From assembly GCF_000729995.1 (NCBI RefSeq), contig NZ_JNFG01000009.1, positions 62,001 through 126,000 on the forward strand: DNA of 64,000 nt, read 5' to 3'. Under the pieces are notes generated by a model. The model did no database searches. It worked only from the letters and a program-made list of their open reading frames with translations, and was not told the origin of the DNA. The translations under genes and the position numbers were made by a program. Below, one piece after another: positions 44,733 to 53,773 of the stretch (position 1 is its first letter; every line of letters starts with the position of its first letter). This DNA is from Caballeronia sordidicola (GTDB taxonomy: Bacteria > Pseudomonadota > Gammaproteobacteria > Burkholderiales > Burkholderiaceae).

Positions 44733-45578
44733 TTACTTCGGTGGAACGGTGATGGTGTTGCAGGAGCGGCTGTTGGCAGGCAAGGCGCTGACGGAAACTT
44801 GCTCTCCCTCCTTGGACGACAGACGATACAGGTTGTGGTCAACATCGATTTCGTCGCTGCCGTTCACGGGATCCCGCATCATCCTGCAGATATTTCGTGC
44901 GTAGGTCAAAGGCTGCCAGTTATAGGGCCTTGCGATTCCCGCTATCCAGTTTTGTGTGCGCACGATCACCGGGATGTCTGCGATCGTCTCCTTCTGGTAG
45001 CGAGCGTCCGCCTTGGCATAGTTCGCCGCGAAGCCGGATGCCAGGCGCCCCGCCACGTAGTCGACCGACTGTTGCTCGCTGTCGAAGATTACATAGCAGC
45101 GGTTGTCGTCCGCTTTGCCGAACTCTCCCGCCGTATCCTGACATGCGAGAACATAGTGCGGATTCGCGCCGTGCTCGGGTGCTTTCCATCCGAACAGATT
45201 GTGGGCTTGCTGAGCGGTGCGCGTAAAGCCATATCCCGCTTCGACGAGCGCCATTGCAGCAATCGCCGCCGCGGGTACGTGGTACTTGGCTTCCGCATCG
45301 GTGGCATAGCGAGAGATTCTTTCGATGTAGTCGCGCTTCTCTACCAGTGTCGGATGACCGGGCTCGGGCGCATAACAAGCCCAGCGCCCAGCTTCGGCAG
45401 CGGCAGCAGTGCGTTGCTCGTCCGTCCGCACGGCATTGAGGCGCTGCCGCAATAACGACAGACGGACGGAACAGATATCGGGCGAACGCAAGACGTCGTC
45501 CGGCGTTTGCGCCATGGCCAAAAGAATCGACAGTTCACATAGGGCATTAAAAGCGACGACGCGCAATGCCAGCTTCAT
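44733..45578 (-). CDS. Exported GH73-family glucosaminidase (N-acetylglucosaminidase domain)
   Basis: A 281-residue protein with an N-terminal signal-like segment (ALRVVAFNALCELSILLAMA). The glucosaminidase domain spans about 95-235: PAAAIAAMALVEAGYGFTRT with the catalytic Glu in LVEAGYG, then AHNLFGWKA, RCYVIFDSEQQSVDYVAGRL and ANYAKADARYQ. GH73 enzymes cleave the GlcNAc-MurNAc bond of peptidoglycan, which complements the GH25 muramidases nearby. It is the first gene of the leftward exported-protein cluster. It appears complete and carries no cell-wall-binding repeats. Confidence 0.8.
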   Translation of the reverse strand: MKLALRVVAFNALCELSILLAMAQTPDDVLRSPDICSVRLSLLRQRLNAVRTDEQRTAAAAEAGRWACYAPEPGHPTLVEKRDYIERISRYATDAEAKYHVPAAAIAAMALVEAGYGFTRTAQQAHNLFGWKAPEHGANPHYVLACQDTAGEFGKADDNRCYVIFDSEQQSVDYVAGRLASGFAANYAKADARYQKETIADIPVIVRTQNWIAGIARPYNWQPLTYARNICRMMRDPVNGSDEIDVDHNLYRLSSKEGEQVSVSALPANSRSCNTITVPPK

Positions 45579-45718
45579 CTCGGATCCCCGTTATTGAAGG
45601 TTAGACGATCATCAAGACACCGATGCAAGCTGCTTACTACCGTTTCGATGGAGATACTAGTAACGATCGCAAGTACATTCAAGTCAGATTCATGGCGAAC
45701 ATCTTTCTCCAAATAAGA

Positions 45719-46090
45719 GGTTGACGGTCGATGTCCCCGCAAGGCGGCAACCGTTCGGTCTTCACCTTTGCGATAGTGGGTTCTTGCCGATCCGCCGTGT
45801 CCATCGCCACTAGGTAACGGCCGATGCTTGCCTCAATGTCGCGCATGCGCCGCTCTAGTTTTGTGCTCGTGAAGTTGCGGTCGCGATGGTTTACCGCCTT
45901 AAACTTGCTGCCGTCGATAGCTACGAGCGCTTCGGCGAACAGGTCCTAGCGTTGGCATAGCATGACGAACTGACGACAGATGCTGCGGATCGCTTTGCCG
46001 TTGTCTTTGCGAAACCGCGCAATGGTCTTAAAGTCCGGTGCCAAGCGGCCTGTGAGCCACATCAATTCAATGTTGCGCTGGGCTTCCACT
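45719..46090 (-). pseudogene. IS1182-family transposase, internal fragment
   Basis: The frame reads EAQRNIELMWLTGRLAPDFK, then TIARFRKDNGKAIRSICRQF to a TAG, then continues ALVAIDGSKFKAVNHRDRNF and YLVAMDTADRQEPT. These are standard IS1182-type transposase blocks. It begins abruptly at EAQRN and ends at about 45719. The matching N-terminus (MKRFVEGDDRK) is at 48860-49078 on the same strand, so one copy may have been split or two partial copies remain. Confidence 0.7.
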
Positions 46091-46260
46091 CAAATACCAG
46101 TCGGTCGAGAGTTGGTGGTGGGAGACCTCGCCTCTTCGGCCATAGCCACCGGAGGCCGCGATCGCGATCTGTCGTTTGTAGGCAGGATCGTAGTTCGGGC
46201 GGCCCTTACGATTGGAAATCTGCATCTCATCTATAGACAAAGTAGTCCCCGTCACTTATT
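46091..46260 (-). pseudogene. IS66-type OrfA relic
   Basis: MQISNRKGRPNYDPAYKRQI followed by AIAAS is the start of IS66-family TnpA proteins; after that the frame is shifted. Only the first ~30 residues are readable. Confidence 0.55.
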
Positions 46261-47191
46261 TGGTTGGGACTACTTTGGACAGAGTCCAACTGCCTGTACA
46301 TGGGCGACCTTCAGATGACGCTTACGAACTGTGCGATATCACACAGACTCAATCGGGCGAGTAATGAGACCGTTTCCTCAGAAAAGGAAATTAAGGGTTT
46401 CGCCGAAAGGGGAGTACTTTCCAGCGGAAGTTCGTGGCATTCAAAAATAAGATAATTGTAATTATCATCCGCAAAATGCGTTTGCAGTGACCATGCAGGT
46501 AGAAACGATGGGGGTGCTATGTTGCTGCTACGCTCGTTGACATATTTGGTTGCGATGCGACGCATGGAGTGGCGCGCTGACATGCCCACCGATGTACCTC
46601 AGACGTCGGGCACTGTCGACCCACTTGCGAAGGCTGGGTACATTCATTCTTTCTGCGGCAGCTATTTCGGAACATCGATGCCCACCTGGCTGAACTCCGC
46701 GATGGAAAATGTTTCCGCCGGAATAAGCCACCGTGCATTAAGTCAATTAAGAAAATCTGAAAAGTCAGGGCACGCGCGAGTCCGCCCAGACGCGCAACGA
46801 TACGACGACCCTATTCAGAATACGTTTAAAGACGACTCTGTTCGTCTTAGCCTATTTTGTGGCTTAGACCGACCGAATCAATTGGTATTCGAATTCGAAA
46901 CGCGGATGCCGCCCCACACAGTTAGCAGGGGACAACATGGCCCACGACGACCTCGGGAATTAAGACTCGCGTTCATAATGAAGGGCGGCGTGAGATTGGC
47001 TGTCTGGATGGGACGAGTCATCGATGAAATTCCCGTCTCATCAAGCTTCAGGAGCCGTTTTGTTCGCAACTGCAGGAGATGACGCGCAGGGCACCGAGCG
47101 ATAAGTCTCAGGCACTCAACAACAGGGTAGTCTTTTTTAAATAGGCGTAAATTTTCAAGAAACCGAGCGTATCTACACCAGGAGTATAACG
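46261..47191. other. About 930 bases without a recognised gene
   Basis: A long open frame on the plus strand at 46519-47082 (187 codons) has no recognisable family, an Arg/Ser-rich translation and no convincing start, so I do not call it a gene. The region lies between IS relics and the holin-like gene and should carry the promoter of the latter. Confidence 0.35.
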
Positions 47192-47533
47192 ATGAATCTG
47201 AATTCTCCAACGGCGCGTCGGATTTTAATGACGGACATTCCGCGGGTAGTGATTGCGCTGCTCCTAGGCTGGTTATTGGTGAGGATCGCCGTCCCGATAG
47301 CGCGCGGGTTGGGTGAACCGGAATTTGCACCGTGGATTACCTTTATGGGTGGAGGATTTTGGGCCGCTGGGCTAAGTCATGTTTTGAGAAGACTCTTTTT
47401 CCATCGGATCGACATGCACGCATTTGCATCCAAAGCTTTAGAAGCGCCCACCGGCGCCGGTTTGGTTTTCCTTGGAGTGTGTTTGGTGTTAGCTGCATTC
47501 GTGTTGATGCAAGGCGCGGCAATCCGGACCTGA
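47192..47533 (+). CDS. Holin-like small membrane protein
   Basis: A 113-residue protein with AGGAG seven bases before the ATG. Three hydrophobic segments: IPRVVIALLLGWLLVRIAV, PWITFMGGGFWAAGLSHVL and GAGLVFLGVCLVLAAFVLM, with a basic cluster between segments 2 and 3 (RRLFFHR). Size, topology and the directly adjacent lysozyme-like gene (one base gap) fit a phage-type holin that makes holes for a muralytic enzyme. Holins share little sequence, so the call rests on topology and context. Confidence 0.5.
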   Translation: MNLNSPTARRILMTDIPRVVIALLLGWLLVRIAVPIARGLGEPEFAPWITFMGGGFWAAGLSHVLRRLFFHRIDMHAFASKALEAPTGAGLVFLGVCLVLAAFVLMQGAAIRT

Positions 47534-47534
47534 C

Positions 47535-48188
47535 ATGCCTCCTACCCTACCGCCCAACGCGTCACTTTATGTGCCAGTATTGATGGTTCAACAGAAGGAC
47601 GTATGGCCGCAGATGACGCGGCCCGTTCTACTTGCTGGGCAGATCGAGCAAGAGACATGTGTCACTTTAACTTCGAATGGATGCTGGAACACGCACGCTG
47701 AACTGAAAACTTCACGAGAGTACGGTTTCGGTCTCGGTCAGTTAACAATCGCCTACAACGCGAACGGAACCGAACGATTTAACGCATTCACAGAAACAAA
47801 GGCCTTGGATCCCACACTACAAACATGGCAGTACAGTGATCGGTATAATGCGACAATGCAATTACGCGCACTGGTGGTTAGGAACAACCTTGCTTGCTGG
47901 AAATATCTGCATGTCGATGCGGAAACCGCGGACGACGCCTATGCGATGACCTTCGCTTGCTATAACGGCGGGTTGGGAGGGGTATACAGCGATCGCAAGG
48001 TTTGCGCAGCAACGCCAGGATGCAATCAAGGCAGGTGGTGGGGCAACGTCGAAATGACCTCCAATAAGTCGAAGACACCCGTTGCTGGATACGGACAAAC
48101 GTTTTTCCAGATAAACCGCGGGTACGTTCGGAACATTATGCTGGTCCGTTCAGCGAAATATGAACCGCTCTTTGAGCATGAGAATTGA
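47535..48188 (+). CDS. Lysozyme-like muralytic enzyme (phage endolysin type)
   Basis: A 217-residue protein without a signal peptide. GQIEQETCVTLTSNGCWNTH contains the probable catalytic Glu, followed by REYGFGLGQLTIAYN, a goose-lysozyme/transglycosylase-like G-x-x-Q-x-T block, then AMTFACYNGGLGGVYSDR and FFQINRGYVRNI. These motifs occur in phage tail or endolysin lytic transglycosylases. Lack of an export signal and the holin-like gene just upstream argue for a phage-derived two-gene lysis cassette rather than a Sec-exported enzyme like its neighbours. Confidence 0.65.
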   Translation: MPPTLPPNASLYVPVLMVQQKDVWPQMTRPVLLAGQIEQETCVTLTSNGCWNTHAELKTSREYGFGLGQLTIAYNANGTERFNAFTETKALDPTLQTWQYSDRYNATMQLRALVVRNNLACWKYLHVDAETADDAYAMTFACYNGGLGGVYSDRKVCAATPGCNQGRWWGNVEMTSNKSKTPVAGYGQTFFQINRGYVRNIMLVRSAKYEPLFEHEN

Positions 48189-48407
48189 CTTATTCGGACT
48201 CGGGTCCAATGCATGCACAAACGAAAGTAAATCTGTCCCGCGTTGAAAACTTCTCACGTACGCCAGCTAGTCAAAATGCCGCTCCGGCCTCAATAACGAA
48301 GGCGTTGAACGAAACTCATTTGAGAGTGGAGTAGTGGCGAATATATATGTTTCAGTATAGTCGTGAGCTAGGCGCCGGATAATTTTCTTCGCGCGGAATA
48401 ATGGTCG

Positions 48408-48788
48408 CTAATGGTCACGAGTTGGTTGCACTGCATGCACAGTACCCGTCGTTGCTGCGGACGCAGCCGCTGCTGCTGCCGCAGCAGCGGCAGGCGTGTT
48501 TTGTCCACCACTCGCTGCCGCAGCCGCGGTTGATACTGTGTTAAGACTGTAATTTCCGTCAGAACCGACGGTAAGAACAGCGGCCTTTACCGACTGCTCG
48601 ACAAGCGTTTTCAGACCTGAGAACGTGCAAAGATCGACGTATCGTTTCAGATAAATTTGTGCGGTCGGGAAATTGTCGAACTTATTCACTGTGACGCTTT
48701 TCACCATTTGACTATGAGTGTCTGCAACGAGCTTTCGAATACTTTGCAGGTTAGGAGAAAGAAAAAGTGAAGCGTCTATATTATCCAT
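48408..48788 (-). pseudogene. Truncated paralogue of the Ala-rich lipoprotein
   Basis: 126 residues from ATG 48788 lacking any signal peptide. The segment YVDLCTFSGLKTLVEQSVKA followed by GSDGNYS aligns with YNQDLCTPMRIASLVRQAIA, GSDSQTS of the lipoprotein at 37406-38635, and the end is a similar Ala-rich run. The missing N-terminus implies a 5'-deleted copy. It could still be translated as a cytosolic protein. Confidence 0.5.
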
Positions 48789-48859
48789 GCTAGCAGTGGT
48801 GAATCCAAAGGCCTGCTCCTACCGCGCTTGTTGCAGCCGTTCCGGCGCGAAAATACCCA

Positions 48860-49078
48860 TTACCCGTAGATATAGATCTTGAGCATCACACCCGGATGAT
48901 AGGAGGGGCGGCCCGTAAGCGCCGGCTCGGTACCGTTGAAGCTAAGTTCCGCAAGGTCCAGTTCGTCGACGAAGGCATCTATGACCCTGACCGGATTGTC
49001 CTGTCCAATGTAGTCATCGACGCATTCGGGAAGTAGTGCGACCTGCTTGCGGTCATCGCCTTCAACGAATCGCTTCAT
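48860..49078 (-). pseudogene. IS1182-family transposase, N-terminal fragment
   Basis: MKRFVEGDDRKQVALLPECV, then DELDLAELSFNG and TGRPSYHPGVMLKIYIYG are the unmistakable start of an IS1182-type transposase. The frame breaks after KIYIYG. The next block of the same protein type (EAQRN) is at 46090, about 2.8 kb away on the same strand. Confidence 0.75.
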
Positions 49079-49122
49079 GAGTCACCTGATCTTAGTGCGT
49101 TGATTCAGTTTAGGCGATCAAT

Positions 49123-49142
49123 GCGTTTTCACACAGGCTCGG
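49123..49142 (-). repeat. Probable IS1182-type terminal repeat
   Basis: The minus strand reads CCGAGCCTGTGTGAAAACGC, close to the usual IS1182-group end (GAG...TGTGTGAAAAC). It lies 44 bases upstream of the transposase N-terminal fragment, as expected. Confidence 0.5.
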
Positions 49143-49503
49143 TCAACTTCTGCCAATGGCTAACAGGCTCAATCCTGCCATGAAGCGTCATTTGTCCGCC
49201 TCTTCGTTCGGACATTCGGGCGGCGGGTCGTTAAGCAACGCCCCTCGGATTATATCTCGACGGGCGAGCGGCAGTTCAACCTCTCCGCTCTCGCGCTCGA
49301 GGACATCTCTGCGCCTCGGCCCGGAATGTCGTTTTGTTCCATCGATAAGGTATCCATATCTATAACAAACATCTCGACCACGTAACCTATTTGCACCAGA
49401 TCCGTTCTGTGATCCCGGCCACAGTGTGCGAGCTTTCCGTGGTGAAAAGAAGTCTGAAAGGCTAAGCAGGTTCGCGGTCAAACGGCGCTGAACCGCATTG
49501 ACC
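49143..49503. other. Intergenic stretch between IS relic and XRE regulator
   Basis: About 360 bases. A 97-codon minus-strand frame (49188-49481) has no recognisable family and is probably spurious. Confidence 0.35.
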
Positions 49504-50247
49504 CTAGGCGACAGGCGCCCGTCGAAGCTGCTGAAACGCCGTTGGCTCCCATTCCTGGCTCGCCAGTAACAGCCCGGTTCCTCGTTTCTGGTTCAAAGGA
49601 GCGGAGGCACATTCTTTATGCAAGGCGGCGAACTTGCTACGCAGCCGCCTTAGCTCAAGCTGGAGCTGGGATAACGCAGCTTCTGTCAGCATGCCATGGG
49701 TGAACTCCAGCGTTTCATTCGGTTGGTCGAAGCGGCCCACCAGAAAGTCGCTTAGACCCTCGCGTCGGAAGAATTGACGAATCGGCCCGCTCGGCAGCCA
49801 GTCGAAGTCTCGCGCAATGCGTAGTCGAATCCGGTCTCCCGGGAGTAGCGCAATGACGCCCATACGATCGAGCACCAATAACCGTTTTAAGCATTCCGCC
49901 TTGCTCATCTGGTAGGACGCCACAATGTCGGATACTGACCAATGATTGAACGCACAGACTGCCACCAGCAATAACTTGCTGTTCGATACGAGTTGTGCCT
50001 CCTGATTTTCCGTCAGCGTGGATACCTGAGGAACAGAAGATGAGGATTCCTGCAAGATTTCGGACAGTGTAAATCCGAGGAACTGGCTGATCTGTACAAG
50101 GCGCTCCACTGTAAATCGTTCGCTCGAAAACAGACGCTTCACGCTTGGCTCTGAAAGTGACAGCGCACGTGCTACGTCGTGGTATGTCATCCCCTGGGCC
50201 TTGAGTTCGCGCTTGATGGTCGCGACAAGCTGAGCTATTTCTGTCAT
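49504..50247 (-). CDS. XRE-family transcriptional regulator with long C-terminal domain
   Basis: A 247-residue protein. The Cro/C1-type helix-turn-helix is at about 8-62 (MTYHDVARALSLSEPSVKRL, then FTVERLVQISQFLGFTLSEI). The rest (about 80-235) is helical with no enzyme motif and resembles the conserved C-terminal part of XRE regulators common in proteobacteria. It is divergent from the YebB-like gene only about 55 bases away, so it probably controls the YebB-hydroxylase pair and itself. Confidence 0.8.
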   Translation of the reverse strand: MTEIAQLVATIKRELKAQGMTYHDVARALSLSEPSVKRLFSSERFTVERLVQISQFLGFTLSEILQESSSSVPQVSTLTENQEAQLVSNSKLLLVAVCAFNHWSVSDIVASYQMSKAECLKRLLVLDRMGVIALLPGDRIRLRIARDFDWLPSGPIRQFFRREGLSDFLVGRFDQPNETLEFTHGMLTEAALSQLQLELRRLRSKFAALHKECASAPLNQKRGTGLLLASQEWEPTAFQQLRRAPVA

Positions 50248-50301
50248 TTTAGGTATCGAAAAATAATACTAAGAGGTGCATTTTAGGAGACTTTGGTCGG
50301 A

Positions 50302-51069
50302 ATGCCAGCGGAAATTAATACCCATGTGCATAGTTCCAGTCATTCCAACCGCCAGGGTCTAGTCATGCACATTGAAGCAGGTAATGACGTTGCGAGCCGT
50401 CGACCGGCGCCGCGCGAGTCCAGCCGGACAAATACCTTACCCGTGGACCCGGTCCGCGCCGCGCCTGGGCGGTTGGCCGAAACGGTCGTCTCGCTTGGCG
50501 CAACGTTACGCGTTGGAGACATCGTCTGCATTCATGTTTCGGCGAAACCGTTTCGGGAGGTTTCAGCCGCGACCGGATCGTGGATCAATCATGTCGGCGT
50601 CGTCGTCGACATCGCTGGCGAGCAACCACTGATCGGTGAAAGCACGTTTCCGATATCCCGTTTTACGAGTCTCGCTCGATTCGTCGCTCGATCGGATGGC
50701 GGACAGGTCGCTGTCGCCCGACTCACGAAGCCGCTGACGTCGACGGAAGAGCAACGGGTACGTGTGGCTGCCGGGCGTCGAACGGGTGTTCTCTATGACA
50801 CAGGATTCAACCTTCATTCCAGGCGTCAATTTTGTTCGCGATACGTTCGCGAGGTACTCGACGAAGCGACTGGAGTCCGCATCGGCGATATCGAAACTTT
50901 TGCGGCGTTGTATTCACGCCGGCCTGACGCTGCACTCCGATTCTGGAAGATCTGGTATTTCGGCCGTATTCCATGGGCACGTGAAACAGTCACACCAGCA
51001 AGCCTGATGCGCAGCTCGCAATTGCGTTGGGTCTTTGATGGCATCGCAGTAGATGCAACGGAAGGATAG
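50302..51069 (+). CDS. YebB-like permuted papain-fold (NlpC/P60-clan) protein
   Basis: About 255 residues. The papain-fold core shows LRVGDIVCIHV and TGSWINHVGVVVDIAG with the His of the NHVG motif, then GVLYDTGFNLHSRRQFCSRY with the candidate nucleophile Cys in QFCSRYV, as in YebB/YiiX permuted amidases. The terminal FWKIWYFGRIPWARETVTPA also matches YebB. It lacks a signal peptide. The start is uncertain: ATG at 50302 is used, with AGGAG 12 bases upstream, and a TTG at 50293 is nearer the same ribosome binding site. A 23-base gap precedes the hydroxylase gene, so the two are probably one operon. Confidence 0.75.
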   Translation: MPAEINTHVHSSSHSNRQGLVMHIEAGNDVASRRPAPRESSRTNTLPVDPVRAAPGRLAETVVSLGATLRVGDIVCIHVSAKPFREVSAATGSWINHVGVVVDIAGEQPLIGESTFPISRFTSLARFVARSDGGQVAVARLTKPLTSTEEQRVRVAAGRRTGVLYDTGFNLHSRRQFCSRYVREVLDEATGVRIGDIETFAALYSRRPDAALRFWKIWYFGRIPWARETVTPASLMRSSQLRWVFDGIAVDATEG

Positions 51070-51092
51070 TTCAAACGGAAGGGAGGTTAAGA

Positions 51093-51842
51093 ATGCTTGG
51101 CTTCGTCCTTATCTTGTTTGCATGCTGTTTTGTCGTTGAGCGCGTGGTCCCGGGCTGGTCGTTACCGAGCGTACGTAGCTGGCCACTACGCGTGTTGCTC
51201 ATCAATGCAATTCAGGTTTGTGTCGTGATGCTTGCCGGCGTGACGTGGGAGCGTTGGTTGTCGTCACGATCGATCCTGGGCCTCTCCCGGTATGTCGGGC
51301 CGGTTGCAGGTGGTCTGCTCGCCTATTTCATTGCTACCTTCGTCTTCTACTGGTGGCACCGCTGGCGCCATGAGCACGATTTATTATGGCGCGCTTTCCA
51401 TCAGATACATCACAGCCCCCGGCGTCTGGAGATAATCACGTCGTTTTACAAGCATCCTGGCGAGATGGTCGTGAACTCGATTATTGGGAGCCTGCTGGTC
51501 TATACGTTTCTCGGTTTGTCGGCTGAAGCCGGAGCTGTGTACACCTTCTGCACGGCTGCCGGGGAGTTTTTCTACCATACCAACGTCAGGACTCCGCGCT
51601 GGGTCGGCTTCTTCTTTCAGCGCCCCGAGATGCACCGAATTCATCACCGGTACGGCCGGCATAAGAATAACTACGGCGACATCACATGGTGGGACATGTT
51701 GTTCGGGACTTACGAGAACCCGCGTGAGTGGCGCCACACCTGTGGATTCGACGAGGAGAAGGAGCAGCAGCTACTGAAAATGCTTTGTTACCGGGATGTG
51801 CACAAATCCGGGCGCAGCCTTGGGACAGAACCAGAGAAGTGA
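51093..51842 (+). CDS. Sterol desaturase / fatty-acid hydroxylase family membrane enzyme
   Basis: A 249-residue multi-pass membrane di-iron enzyme. The histidine boxes are HRWRHEH (about 89-95), HQIHH (about 104-108) and HRIHHRYGRHKNNYGD (about 188-203), as in the fatty-acid hydroxylase superfamily. GGGAGG lies six bases before the ATG. Substrates in this family are sterols, carotenoids or lipids; the bacterial substrate here is unknown. It is paired with the YebB-like gene, and the product may modify a membrane lipid. Confidence 0.85.
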   Translation: MLGFVLILFACCFVVERVVPGWSLPSVRSWPLRVLLINAIQVCVVMLAGVTWERWLSSRSILGLSRYVGPVAGGLLAYFIATFVFYWWHRWRHEHDLLWRAFHQIHHSPRRLEIITSFYKHPGEMVVNSIIGSLLVYTFLGLSAEAGAVYTFCTAAGEFFYHTNVRTPRWVGFFFQRPEMHRIHHRYGRHKNNYGDITWWDMLFGTYENPREWRHTCGFDEEKEQQLLKMLCYRDVHKSGRSLGTEPEK

Positions 51843-52398
51843 GCACGCACGGTGCTTCGATGGACGATCGCGTACGCTTATTCAATGGCCGCTATTCGAC
51901 GTCCCAACAAAGTTGCTGAGTGTCTCTTGGGGGTCGACTTGTGCCTGACGCGGACCAATCGATGGCGGTCCGCTCCGCCAGTTCAAAGTCGAACCAGGTT
52001 CAGTCAGTTTCCGATTCTCGACATCGGCGGAAACGTCATTGACATTGCACCGACGACAACGGCTCGGCTCACTTCGCCGAAGCGCGGTTAGATGCTACAT
52101 CGATCGTCTAGTGACATTGAAGGTGAACATTGCTTATCAAGTTGGCGATTTTCACGCCGTTATGTACGTAACGAGCGCCTGTGAAATTCGATCTTCGCGT
52201 CCTTCGATCGGGAACTTGACGATCGATAAGCAAAGGCAACAAGTACGATGCATTATTCGGTGCACGATTGAACGTGCCCGGACGAGTCAGACGTTCGTTT
52301 AAAGGGAATTATTCATCTGCCGTTAACTCGTCGAATGACAGTCAATTTGACTCCACATGAATCGACAGAGATTTTGGATGCGATATTTCGGTGGCGGC
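51843..52398. other. Intergenic stretch, no gene recognised
   Basis: About 555 bases, AT-richer than the flanks, with many short frames but no recognised family. It probably contains the promoter of the following exported-protein gene. Confidence 0.35.
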
Positions 52399-53322
52399 AT
52401 GCGAACGACGGCTCAGTTGGTGGTTGTCCTAGGTTTGGTAGCTTCACAGCTCTCGGTAGCGGAGGTGTCGGGCGGATATGTCGGGCCATCTTCACGGGCG
52501 GCTACTTGGATCAGTGGAAAAGGGGCCGTTCCAGAGGCAGCAAAGCTTCTGGTGGTCGCGTTTCCAAAAGCTGTACAGGGAAACCGCGACGGGGCGGTCT
52601 TTGTCGCGACCACCGACGCATACCTAGACGCGGACCAATCAGGCGACGACGCGTCCGAGATGCAAATGATCACACCGATTGCGCTGATCAAGGTTGACGA
52701 GACCAACGCGGCGCTCATAGTAGAGCGTGTCGCTGCGGACGCCACGGGCGTGGTCCGTGCCGCACATCCTAGTCAAGCCATTGTCGACGCTTACTTTTTC
52801 ACGAAGCGTGACGGCACGATCACTCTCCATCATCGTCAGGTTGGTATTCTCAAAGCAGGCTTTTTTGGCTCAATTGATCGCAGCGACGTCTTTGCTCTGA
52901 CACCTACGTCCCGCGCTGTGACGCTTACTTATGGGACGTGCTTTCAAGGGGAATGCGGCACTTGGGTGAGCGTGTTTGTGGTTTCGCAGGGAAAAGTTGT
53001 GGTCTGGGCCGACGCGCTGCCGCTATCCGCTGACAACCTGAGTGCCGAAGAAGTATGCTCGCGCTACCGCCTGCGCGGCGTCCCCCTGGAGCGCGGCTGT
53101 TATTCGGCAGTTGGTACGTTCGACTTCGGGCGCGGATCGTTTAGGACGAAGCCCAGCGACCTTGTCATCCGTTTCAAGAGCGCTTTGACTGGCGACCAGT
53201 CACGAGACGGTAAGATGCAAGAACCAAAAGCCGGTCGATATGTGAACACCATCGCGGTGTACCGAGTCATGAATGGCAGGTATGTGCCGCTCTGCGGCTC
53301 AAACCCCGTTCCACGATTTTAA
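52399..53322 (+). CDS. Exported protein of unknown function
   Basis: From the ATG at 52399 (307 residues) the N-terminus is a clear signal peptide (MRTTAQLVVVLGLVASQLSV, cleavage near AEV); an in-frame ATG at 52357 would put 14 extra residues before it. The mature part is beta-rich (VDAYFFTKRDGTITLHHRQV, VTLTYGTCFQGECGTWVSVF) with several Cys that could form disulfides. No family was recognised. It resembles in style the other exported proteins of the 33-49 kb cluster but has no hydrolase motif. Confidence 0.6.
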   Translation: MRTTAQLVVVLGLVASQLSVAEVSGGYVGPSSRAATWISGKGAVPEAAKLLVVAFPKAVQGNRDGAVFVATTDAYLDADQSGDDASEMQMITPIALIKVDETNAALIVERVAADATGVVRAAHPSQAIVDAYFFTKRDGTITLHHRQVGILKAGFFGSIDRSDVFALTPTSRAVTLTYGTCFQGECGTWVSVFVVSQGKVVVWADALPLSADNLSAEEVCSRYRLRGVPLERGCYSAVGTFDFGRGSFRTKPSDLVIRFKSALTGDQSRDGKMQEPKAGRYVNTIAVYRVMNGRYVPLCGSNPVPRF

Positions 53323-53394
53323 TGTCGGTTCGCAGCAACTTGGTAGGGCGATTCAGGCCAACAATTGATTCCCGGGAATAGGCAAAAAATAAAA

Positions 53395-53766
53395 ATGCTT
53401 TTATCCACTCTCGCCCCCGCTTTCTTTTTGAGCCGCGGCCGGATTACGCGCAGTGAATGGCTGACACGGATCATATTTGCCGCGCTCATGTGCGCTGCCT
53501 TCGGCGATCTTGCCGGTTCCTGGTTTGGCGAGATGGGCGCAGCCCTATTTGCGCTCGTCTTCCTTTGGAGCGCGCTCGCACTTTCTACGCAGCGCCTCCA
53601 CGACATCGGCCGTTGCGGATGGTCTTTGCTGACTGTCATTGTCCCGGTGCTCGGGCCGATCTGGGTGCTGATCCACCTGCTGCGCCGCGGTGTCGATCAC
53701 GAAAACCGCTTCGGCCCCGATCCGGCAACCCGCTCGGATTACCTCAAAGTCAATATCTCGGAGTGA
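53395..53766 (+). CDS. DUF805-family inner membrane protein
   Basis: A 123-residue protein with the DUF805 signature: SRGRITRSEWLTRI at the start, STQRLHDIGRCGWSLL in the middle and NRFGPDP near the end, with about three membrane helices. The function of DUF805 proteins is not established. It lies seven bases upstream of the FAD-oxidase fusion gene, suggesting co-transcription. Confidence 0.8.
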   Translation: MLLSTLAPAFFLSRGRITRSEWLTRIIFAALMCAAFGDLAGSWFGEMGAALFALVFLWSALALSTQRLHDIGRCGWSLLTVIVPVLGPIWVLIHLLRRGVDHENRFGPDPATRSDYLKVNISE

Positions 53767-53773
53767 TGCGGAC

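Noticed and set aside
45719..46090. A functional IS1182 transposase
   Set aside because: In-frame TAG and missing both ends.
46519..47082. 187-codon open frame on the plus strand
   Set aside because: No recognisable family, biased Arg/Ser-rich translation, poor start, and located among IS relics; likely a chance frame.
49188..49481. 97-codon minus-strand frame before the XRE gene
   Set aside because: No family, Arg/Pro-rich composition and next to an IS end.
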